A stretch of 28,640 nucleotides of DNA from CAYLHF01 sp964383365 (lineage in GTDB: Bacteria; Bacteroidota; Rhodothermia; Rhodothermales; UBA10348), in assembly GCA_964383365.1 (NCBI GenBank), contig CAYLHF010000037.1, positions 1-28,640 on the forward strand, read 5' to 3'. Shown here one piece after another: positions 16,620-23,053 of the stretch. Both the position numbers and the translations under genes were made by a program. How positions within the stretch are numbered: the first letter of the stretch is position 1; every line of letters starts with the position of its first letter. The notes under the pieces are model-generated. The model searched no databases. It had not been told where the DNA came from and was given only the letters and a program-made list of their open reading frames with translations.

Positions 16620-16970
16620 GTGGATCTGTCTGTTCTATACGAATACTGCACGGCAAAGAAGCAGGTCACCGAGGGTTTCCCGTTTGGTGAAGGCGTACTG
16701 GTGCTCCGCGTTGCAGGGAAGATGTTCGCGTTGATTTCGCTCGACGATAATCCCCTCCGCATCAATCTGAAATGCGATCCGGAACGTGCGGTCGAATTGC
16801 GGGATCAGTACGAGGTGATTCTTCCTGGGTATCATATGAATAAGAAACACTGGAATACGGTCGTTCTGGACGGCACGCTCTCCGACGTGTTCGTGTTTGA
16901 ACTCGTCGATCATTCCTATGACTCCATGGTTGCCACCCTTCCGAAGACCGTGCGGAAGGAATTCGAATGA
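16620..16970 (+). CDS. MmcQ/YjbR-like protein, GTG start
   Basis: A 116-residue DNA-binding-like protein of the MmcQ/YjbR family (CyaY-like fold; function unproven). Supporting features are the N-terminal helix (LYEYCTAKKQVTEGFPFGE), the strands VLRVAGKMFALISL and INLKCDPERAVELR, the loop YHMNKKHWNTVVLDG at 76-90, and the C-terminal helix DHSYDSMVATLPK. The length is typical. The start is GTG at 16620, since the family begins with a short helix here and no in-frame ATG gives a full-length product. It lies 134 bp from the divergent polyprenol-kinase gene and 66 bp before the pseudouridine synthase on the same strand. Confidence 0.88.
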   Translation: MDLSVLYEYCTAKKQVTEGFPFGEGVLVLRVAGKMFALISLDDNPLRINLKCDPERAVELRDQYEVILPGYHMNKKHWNTVVLDGTLSDVFVFELVDHSYDSMVATLPKTVRKEFE

Positions 16971-17036
16971 TAGCGCGCAGTGTGTGCACCGGGTGGTGCG
17001 CCGCTCCCCACCTGACAACGACGGACAGACGAAGCC

Positions 17037-17711
17037 ATGGAGCCTCTATATCTTGACAATCATCTGCTGGTCGTCAACAAACCAGCTGGACTCCTCTCTC
17101 AGGCCGACCAGACGGGAGATACAGACGTGGTGACCCTGTGGAAAGCGTGGATAAAGGAGCGGTTCGACAAACCGGGCAACGTATTTCTCGGTCTGGTTCA
17201 CCGGCTGGACCGCCCCGCCTCCGGAGTGATGGTCCTGGCCCGGACATCAAAGGCGGCCGCAAGGCTATCGGAGCAGTTTCGAAAGAGGGAACCGGAAAAA
17301 TGGTACACGGCGATTATCGAGGGGAATCCCGGAAAAAAAGGCACCTACAGAGATCATCTCCTCAAGACCGGATCGCACGTGCGGTGTGTGGATCCACACC
17401 GGCGAGGTGCCCGTTCGGCTGAATTGTCGTGGTTCTCGCTAATGAACACGGACGGACTTTCTGTCGTAGCGGTTCGCCTCAAGACGGGGAGATCCCATCA
17501 GATCCGGGTCCAGTTTTCGTCGCGCGGATTCCCACTCCTTGGAGACATGCGATATGGTGCGAAGAACGAACTGGATGGACGAAATCTGGCCCTTCACGCC
17601 AGACGTCTCGGGGTCGGCCATCCCACGAAAAGGGAGCGGATGGAATGGGAGTGCACGGAGCCGGCGACCTGGCCAGACGCTATGCGGGGGCTGGAATTCG
17701 GACCGCGTTGA
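17037..17711 (+). CDS. RluA-family RNA pseudouridine synthase (catalytic domain only)
   Basis: Isomerises uridine to pseudouridine in rRNA or tRNA. The catalytic Asp is D58 in VHRLDRPASGV. Other family motifs are VVNKPAGLLSQ (12-22), the strand KWYTAIIEG with E-G at its end, VRLKTGRSHQIRVQF, and GDMRYGA followed by LALHARRLGVGHP. The 224-residue length lacks the N-terminal S4 domain of RluC/RluD, so it matches the short RluA/TruC/YqcB-like branch; the target RNA is not decidable. Its last 32 bp overlap, tail to tail, the 3' end of the minus-strand unknown gene at 17680-17979. Confidence 0.93.
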   Translation: MEPLYLDNHLLVVNKPAGLLSQADQTGDTDVVTLWKAWIKERFDKPGNVFLGLVHRLDRPASGVMVLARTSKAAARLSEQFRKREPEKWYTAIIEGNPGKKGTYRDHLLKTGSHVRCVDPHRRGARSAELSWFSLMNTDGLSVVAVRLKTGRSHQIRVQFSSRGFPLLGDMRYGAKNELDGRNLALHARRLGVGHPTKRERMEWECTEPATWPDAMRGLEFGPR

Positions 17712-17979
17712 CACCCTGTGAACAGATTCTCGGGGACGGTACAACACAGACTTCGTCCTTTCTGAACGGGTCGAGAACGACGGGGACATGTTGATAATGT
17801 TCAAAAAAACCCGGTTCTCGGGAAAATCGTTCCGAAATTTCCAGTCTCAGTCTTTCATACGCCTGGGTGCCGACTACGATATAGCGGGCGTCGACATCGG
17901 ATTCAGAAAGTTGGCGGATGCTCAGGTCTATAAAATCAAGCACGGTGTTGTCTTTCGGACAATGTTCGAGTATGGTCAT
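17680..17979 (-). CDS. Hypothetical 99-residue protein
   Basis: I do not recognise this protein with confidence. The frame looks coding: third positions vary freely while the product is a balanced alpha/beta sequence without low complexity. An N-terminal helix (VLDFIDLSIRQLSES) is followed by a strand (ARYIVVGTQAYERL), a charged helix, then a short beta section (HVPVVLDPFRKDEVCVVPSP). That order loosely resembles the A-domain of HK97-type capsid/encapsulin proteins, including the short family 4 encapsulins, but this is only a visual resemblance. No signal peptide or membrane segment is seen. Three Cys residues (7, 78, 86) are present without a clear metal motif. It diverges from the ferrochelatase-like gene (146 bp) and overlaps the RluA-family gene by 32 bp. 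Confidence 0.7.
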   Translation of the reverse strand: MTILEHCPKDNTVLDFIDLSIRQLSESDVDARYIVVGTQAYERLRLEISERFSREPGFFEHYQHVPVVLDPFRKDEVCVVPSPRICSQGVNAVRIPAPA

Positions 17980-18125
17980 CGTGTTGGATCGGGAGTTGTC
18001 GTGAAGGATCGGTGGTGTAGGGGTGAAGCTTCCGGTAAAAGCTCATCCGGGAGTACGCAAATGAATCTACAACCTCGTTTGTTACGCTACATTAGAGACT
18101 CAAACGCTCCACATGTGTCTTTCCG

Positions 18126-19412
18126 ATGGCTGCATCCTTCGCCAGATTTCAGGGCCTTTCCGATCCTTCCGGTGTCACTGTTGACGTCGTACCCGGGGAT
18201 CGTATTGGACTCGTTCTGCTGGTATTTGGTGCACCGGAACGAAATGAAGACGTACCCGGATTCCTGTATCGCCGGCTTATGGATCCGTTTCAGCAGCGAT
18301 GGCATGTGCCGGCCGGGAAACTCTGGCGACCGTCGTACGCGAAGATTCGTGCCTCTCGTATGGCAGCACGCGTGGGCGATCGATACAGACAGATCGGTGG
18401 AGGTGCTGCGCTCAACCTGTTGACTCGTGAGCAGGCGGCCTCCCTTCGGTCGGCCGTAGAAAGACAAATTCCGGCCGATTCGAATATCGATGTGCGCTCC
18501 TACGTGGCAGCGCGGTATGGAAATCCCGGTGTCGGCCAGACGATGAAGCAAATGGTTCGTGACGGAGTGACCAAAGTAGTGCTGGTTCCTCTTTTTCCTC
18601 AGTACGCCGCTGCGACTACCGGTTCGTCGGTTGCATTCTGGAACGATCGGAAACGGACTGTCTCTCATCCGGACTGGCCAACAGCCATCATCCAGGATTA
18701 CTCGGGACTGAAGGGATTTGTACAGGCCATGAACGACCGGATCGATCAGGCGCTGCAACGATTTCCTTTAGAGAAAAGAGCCGGAGTCCACACGGTGTTT
18801 GTCGCACGGGGTGATCTGAAGTCCAGACTCTATAGCAGCGCCGATCCGTACTGCTGCCAGTTGCACGTAACCATGCAGCAGGTCATGATGTCCCGGGCCC
18901 GCCAGTCAACGTACTCCCTTGCCTTTCTGAATACCGGAAGAGGTCGGGGACGGCTTGGCCCGTCCATGAGAGAGCATCTGGCCGAACTGGCTGCCGAGGG
19001 GAAAACGTCTGTTCTGGTGGTACCTACGGACTACGTTTCCGATCAATTCGACACGGCCTATAATCTCGACATAGCACTCAGGCCGTATGCCCGGACGGTC
19101 GGGATTAAAGAGTACCATGTGATGTCCGGCATTAACTGCCATCCGAGTTTCATCAACGGTCTTTCCGGCATCGTTCGGAGTCTTCTCGGGTTTGGTCCCG
19201 ACGAGAAAGAGTTCACCGAGATCGGACACGGAGTCTTCGCTTCGCCCGGAGGCGTACCGATATGTCCCGGACCGAATCTTATTCTGAGCCAGCGAGAAAG
19301 TTCGGATAGATGCCGGGAGTGCCCGCATACGCGACACAGTGAAGGAATGATACCTGTTCCTGGACGATCGGAATCGATCAGCAGACCGCGTAAATCCGGC
19401 GCCGCAGTGTAA
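18126..19412 (+). CDS. hemH: Ferrochelatase-family protein (HemH-like) with altered active site
   Basis: Ferrochelatases insert Fe2+ into porphyrin. The fold is clear: IGLVLLVFGAPE (27-38), YRQIGGGAALNLLT (87-100) for the IGGGSP region, RYGNPGV (130-136), PLFPQYAAATTGS (155-167), LVVPTDYVSDQFDT (297-310) and a C-terminal NCHPSFINGL. The usual catalytic His in F-S-A-H-G is missing: the sequence reads FVARGDL, with R228 at that place. The conserved Glu of the FVSDxxET motif is D309, and the following GDPY is ADPY. The frame is continuous on both sides, so a frameshift is not the explanation. After the core (about 355) comes a 70-residue tail with C380, C396 and C399, possibly metal- or Fe-S-binding. 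It may be an inactive or repurposed paralogue rather than the housekeeping enzyme. Confidence 0.82.
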   Translation: MAASFARFQGLSDPSGVTVDVVPGDRIGLVLLVFGAPERNEDVPGFLYRRLMDPFQQRWHVPAGKLWRPSYAKIRASRMAARVGDRYRQIGGGAALNLLTREQAASLRSAVERQIPADSNIDVRSYVAARYGNPGVGQTMKQMVRDGVTKVVLVPLFPQYAAATTGSSVAFWNDRKRTVSHPDWPTAIIQDYSGLKGFVQAMNDRIDQALQRFPLEKRAGVHTVFVARGDLKSRLYSSADPYCCQLHVTMQQVMMSRARQSTYSLAFLNTGRGRGRLGPSMREHLAELAAEGKTSVLVVPTDYVSDQFDTAYNLDIALRPYARTVGIKEYHVMSGINCHPSFINGLSGIVRSLLGFGPDEKEFTEIGHGVFASPGGVPICPGPNLILSQRESSDRCRECPHTRHSEGMIPVPGRSESISRPRKSGAAV

Positions 19413-19543
19413 CGCAAGCGCGCCCCTTCCGACACAATCGGGAAAATGACGGCGGCACTGCTCTGTCAACGCATCGCCCAGACGCTCCCCGTCCGGTATT
19501 CCGACGCCAGTCCTCAACACGATCAGCTTTCTCCCGAATCCGT

Positions 19544-20827
19544 ATGACGGGTGCCCACTCGCATCGTTTCGATCGTTCGTTTGTAATTCGGATGATCCGC
19601 GATTTTTTCATCGCCCTTGTGGCCGTCGTCATTCTCGAGATGATTATTCGGTTCGGTATCGTGTACTTCAACTACGAAACCAGCGATCGTGTCGCTACTT
19701 CGGTGACTGCAGATCGTTTGGCATCGGACCTGAAAGACGTGATGCTCAATGCCGGCGGACCCGTTGCTGCAAGAACGATCTATCCAACCTGGAAACGGAC
19801 CTACCATGACCTGGGATTCGAGATCGCCATCCTTCCCTCTCACAAGACGTCGACTTCCATCGTTAAGTCGTACGGGTTTGAGCCACATGGAATCCCCCAG
19901 GAGTTTGCGGCAGGACGATTTCATGAAGCGGAGGCAGCGTTGGTCGCCGAGGCCTTCTGCGTCGGGTGTCACGTCGACGCCAGTCCCGGGGATGTGCTGG
20001 GGAGAGTTGTTGTCCGAAATTACTTCTCGTCCCGACTCAGTCACTGGTGGCAAGAGCTGCGCCTCGCCCTGATGGTAGGAATGGGGAATATTCTCCTTCA
20101 CACGCTGGTCCTCTTCTTTCTCCTGCGAGCACGTATGGAGTCACTTCTGGCCCTTCGTTCCCAACTGATGAAACTGGCGCGCGGACGACTGGATCTGTCC
20201 TTCCGCGCCGAGATCCGATCCGACGATGAATTCGGCGCTCTCGCGGGAGATCTGAATACGTTTCTGGATCGGCTCTGCGATGTCCTGGCGGATATTGACG
20301 AGGTATTGAAGCGAGTGATGGCAGCGAAGCATCGACTCGACCACGCCTTCGATCAGATGAAGGAGCATTACGATGAAATACATACGATTTCACAGAATGC
20401 GACGAAAAACGCCGTCGTGTCCCGGGGCCAGCAGGAGATACTCTCCCGGATGTTGAACGAGTCGATGGAGCTGAGCGACATCGTCGTGGGACTACTTCAA
20501 GTCGATCGGGCAAATACCGTACTGACTGCCCCGGTTAGAGATCGCCTACGAGAGGCACTGGTCGCTCAGAAACAGCGCGCCGAAGCGTACGCAGTCAACG
20601 AAGCGGAGGATCATCTCGTTGACCTGACGAGGCACGTCTATGAATCATCCCATTTTATAGAGAGCATGGCCGGCATCAGGGAGCGCATGGAGTTGATCGC
20701 CGAGTCGGGACACACACTGCTCGAACGACTTTCGGGAGAAACTGACCCGGCTCCGGACAGCCATGCCGCTCACGATAGCGAAGCGGCTCCGGACAGCAAT
20801 GCCGCTCACGATAGCGATGCGAAATAG
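19544..20827 (+). CDS. Membrane sensor-like protein: periplasmic CxxCH heme-c domain, HAMP, coiled coil
   Basis: A 427-residue protein with two transmembrane helices (about 20-42 and 172-195) enclosing a periplasmic domain of about 130 residues. Near the end of that domain, FCVGCHVD holds a c-type heme motif (C139, C142, H143), so a covalently bound heme is likely. The domain layout resembles heme-c sensor modules such as the Tll0287-like/DUF3365 group, with AGGPVAARTI at 70-79; this is inference. A HAMP linker follows at about 196-247 (DEFGALAGDLNTFLDRL), then long helices to about 397. There is no kinase, cyclase or methyl-accepting tip. The C-terminus is a 12-residue duplication rich in Asp, Ala and His. 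It lies 131 bp downstream of the ferrochelatase-like gene, and its last 22 bp overlap the convergent ABC ATPase gene. Confidence 0.85.
   Translation: MTGAHSHRFDRSFVIRMIRDFFIALVAVVILEMIIRFGIVYFNYETSDRVATSVTADRLASDLKDVMLNAGGPVAARTIYPTWKRTYHDLGFEIAILPSHKTSTSIVKSYGFEPHGIPQEFAAGRFHEAEAALVAEAFCVGCHVDASPGDVLGRVVVRNYFSSRLSHWWQELRLALMVGMGNILLHTLVLFFLLRARMESLLALRSQLMKLARGRLDLSFRAEIRSDDEFGALAGDLNTFLDRLCDVLADIDEVLKRVMAAKHRLDHAFDQMKEHYDEIHTISQNATKNAVVSRGQQEILSRMLNESMELSDIVVGLLQVDRANTVLTAPVRDRLREALVAQKQRAEAYAVNEAEDHLVDLTRHVYESSHFIESMAGIRERMELIAESGHTLLERLSGETDPAPDSHAAHDSEAAPDSNAAHDSDAK
20750..20821 (+). repeat. 36-bp tandem duplication in the sensor C-terminus
   Basis: Two adjacent 36-bp copies (20750-20785 and 20786-20821) differ at two bases, changing His to Asn and Glu to Asp in the encoded APDSxAAHDSxA repeats. 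The second copy contains the TGA stop codon (20806-20808, minus strand) of the convergent ABC ATPase gene. Confidence 0.93.
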
Positions 20828-21513
20828 CCTTCCAGTTCAGACAACGTCTCCGTCGACTTTTCCTCGTCTCGGACGATCACTCCTTTATTGAGCAGTGTGA
20901 TGCGCGAACAGACCTCCGTAACATGCCCCAGATCATGACTTGAGATGATCATGGTCGTCCCGATTTCTTGAGAGATACGGATCAGATGCTCTTTGAGTCT
21001 GATCTGAGACGGGGGGTCGAGGTTGGCGAACGGTTCGTCCAGAATCAACAGATCTGGATTGACCAGCATGGCGGCGACAATTCCCACCCGTTTCGCGTTG
21101 CCGGTCGACATTTCTCTCAGGAGCCGCGCCTTCCCATCCGAACCGATAAATGGGAGTAGATTGCTGAATGCAGCCAGACCCGATTCGAGGGCGCCGTTTT
21201 CGAAGCCATACACCGACGTTACGAAGCGAAAATATTCGTCCGCTGTTAGGAAGTCTATCAGAAACGACGAATCCAGGAACGAGCCGGTTCGCGCCTTCCA
21301 CCGATCGCTCCCTCTGACTGGTTTTCCGTTGATGAGAATCGCCCCACTATCTGGTTCGAGCAGATCCAGGATCAGCCGAAGGAGGGTCGTTTTTCCTGCG
21401 CCGTTGCTGCCGACAAGTCCGATTACTTCACCGGGAGATGCCTCCCAGGAAGGAATTGAGAGGACGGTCTTCCCCCCGTATTTTTTTACGATCTGGTCAA
21501 TTTCAACGCGCAT
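20806..21513 (-). CDS. ABC transporter ATP-binding protein paired with DUF5687 permease
   Basis: Motor subunit of an ABC-2-like exporter. From the ATG at 21513 it has 235 residues; the ATG at 21567 would extend it into the permease gene without adding any domain. Walker A is GSNGAGKTT (35-43), Walker B LLILDEP (155-161), and the switch His is H193 in SSHDLG. The signature is MSTGNAKRV (135-143) instead of LSGGQ; this relaxed form is seen in other ABC-2 exporter ATPases. No clear Q-loop Gln is visible after the GSFLDSSF strand. Its start overlaps the permease end by 11 bp, implying coupled translation. Its stop lies in the second copy of the 36-bp duplication of the convergent sensor gene. Confidence 0.9.
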   Translation of the reverse strand: MRVEIDQIVKKYGGKTVLSIPSWEASPGEVIGLVGSNGAGKTTLLRLILDLLEPDSGAILINGKPVRGSDRWKARTGSFLDSSFLIDFLTADEYFRFVTSVYGFENGALESGLAAFSNLLPFIGSDGKARLLREMSTGNAKRVGIVAAMLVNPDLLILDEPFANLDPPSQIRLKEHLIRISQEIGTTMIISSHDLGHVTEVCSRITLLNKGVIVRDEEKSTETLSELEGYFASLS

Positions 21514-23005
21514 GGATCCTGAATCCGGACGCCATCCGGTATTTTCTTGAGCGCAGTCCACCGGCAAAGTAGCGCGTCCAGAGGTCTGTAAAAAGCAGGC
21601 TTACAAATCCGACGACTGCGAGAACGGTTAATCCGATCGCCGGATTATCCTTGAAGGCCAGCATAGCAAGAAGCGGCGGAAGGGCAGTCGGGATAATAAA
21701 GAGCCAGTGCTTCACGGAGAGTCCTTCATAGTTGAAAAAATTACCGCTCCGACCGATGTCCACGGCCTGTCTATTTCTTGATGCCAGTTCGATCACCAGG
21801 ACACTCGTAATGCCCGCGTTGTAGACCAGGAATGTGATGTGAATAGGAAATAACTCCGGACGCAACCAGAGAATCATCGGAAGGGAAATCACGAACATCA
21901 CGACGCAGGATGCCTGCAAAACGAGTAGCTTGGCCTTCACTACGTGTCTAAAACTGATCTTCTGCGTCAACAACAGATCGTAATACGAACTATCCCAACT
22001 GAACATCAGCTGTCCGTAATTAAGCGCAAATCCACCAGAGGCGAACAGCCCGATCAAAACTCCCATTGCGTTACTGTTGAACGGGCCCGACTTCAGGAGC
22101 AGAAACAGATACATCGTCGAGAAAAGAAGTGAGATCAGCAGATGGTGGCGTGGTCTACGGTTTCTCCACATCAGCAACCATTCCACGTAGATGAGTTGCC
22201 CGATAATACCCAACGAAGCGGGTACTACCCACGATCTGCGAACGACGTTCGATCGGATTTCCTCTGGTTGACGGAGTGACTTCAGGAGCATTCCCGTCGA
22301 TACAAGCGCGAGACCCATCGTCAGGGAGAATAACAGGAAAAGGGGCCAGAGATCACCAGAGAGCATGCGGTCGAACAGGTAGGAAGACACGTTCTGAACC
22401 ATTCCGAGGCCGGCGGTTTCGTCGATAACCGTGACGGCGATGAATAACACCATCAGGACGTAAAATAGAATCGACCGCTGTTTAAGTATCCCCCGGAGGG
22501 ACAGGTTGGCAAAGTGCGAGCCTGCAATCAGAACCAGCACGGATACAAGCCATATGACCTGTCCGGCACTATTCTGAACCGGAATGACGAATCGGATCCA
22601 GAACGGCACGAAGAACAGCATCGGGTAGATGTTGTGAACGCTCAGAAGCGACGATGCCTGAAAAAAAAGTACGAGTCGCTTTCTCTTGATGGGCAGATGC
22701 AGATATGGAACGATGCGCATCTTGGGCGTCTTCTGGAATAGAAACCGGAGAAAGAAGAGCGATATGAATGCCGCCAGTAGATAGCGATTCACGATCTGAA
22801 TGGGCTCGCCATCGAGCGGAATTTTGACGGTGAACTGATCGAAATAAAGACCGAGTACCAGGAGCGTGAAACTCGAATACACGGCCATCAGAGACAGGAC
22901 GATCCACATAAACCAGCTTTGCTGGGACCGAAGCGATCGCCATACCGTTATCCACTGATTACGGATCAGCAGGCGATAGGAATGTATGGCGGAGAGGCTG
23001 TGCAT
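21503..23005 (-). CDS. DUF5687-like ABC exporter membrane subunit
   Basis: A 500-residue integral membrane protein with roughly ten to twelve hydrophobic segments and no signal peptide. The N-terminus (YRLLIRNQWITVWRS) and the LPIKRKRLVLFFQASSLLS cytoplasmic loop near 103-121 suit the DUF5687 family, which is largely restricted to Bacteroidota. The family is presumed to form ABC-2-like exporters with an adjacent ATPase, and the overlap with the ATPase start supports that pairing. The substrate is unknown. It starts 48 bp downstream of rnr on the same strand and may belong to the same transcript. The family assignment rests on recognition of the pattern and context. Confidence 0.8.
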   Translation of the reverse strand: MHSLSAIHSYRLLIRNQWITVWRSLRSQQSWFMWIVLSLMAVYSSFTLLVLGLYFDQFTVKIPLDGEPIQIVNRYLLAAFISLFFLRFLFQKTPKMRIVPYLHLPIKRKRLVLFFQASSLLSVHNIYPMLFFVPFWIRFVIPVQNSAGQVIWLVSVLVLIAGSHFANLSLRGILKQRSILFYVLMVLFIAVTVIDETAGLGMVQNVSSYLFDRMLSGDLWPLFLLFSLTMGLALVSTGMLLKSLRQPEEIRSNVVRRSWVVPASLGIIGQLIYVEWLLMWRNRRPRHHLLISLLFSTMYLFLLLKSGPFNSNAMGVLIGLFASGGFALNYGQLMFSWDSSYYDLLLTQKISFRHVVKAKLLVLQASCVVMFVISLPMILWLRPELFPIHITFLVYNAGITSVLVIELASRNRQAVDIGRSGNFFNYEGLSVKHWLFIIPTALPPLLAMLAFKDNPAIGLTVLAVVGFVSLLFTDLWTRYFAGGLRSRKYRMASGFRIHAR

Positions 23006-23053
23006 GGTGTGGCGTGGGTATCCCTCTCGATTTCGGCTACGAATCGAAGGACT

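Noticed and set aside
18790..18830. Frameshift explaining the missing His of the HemH-like protein
   Set aside because: The +1 frame reads a chance S-H-G but meets a stop two codons later, while conserved family sequence continues in the original frame on both sides.
18906..19520. 204-codon minus-strand frame
   Set aside because: Antisense to the HemH-like gene for most of its length and has no recognisable motif or balanced composition.
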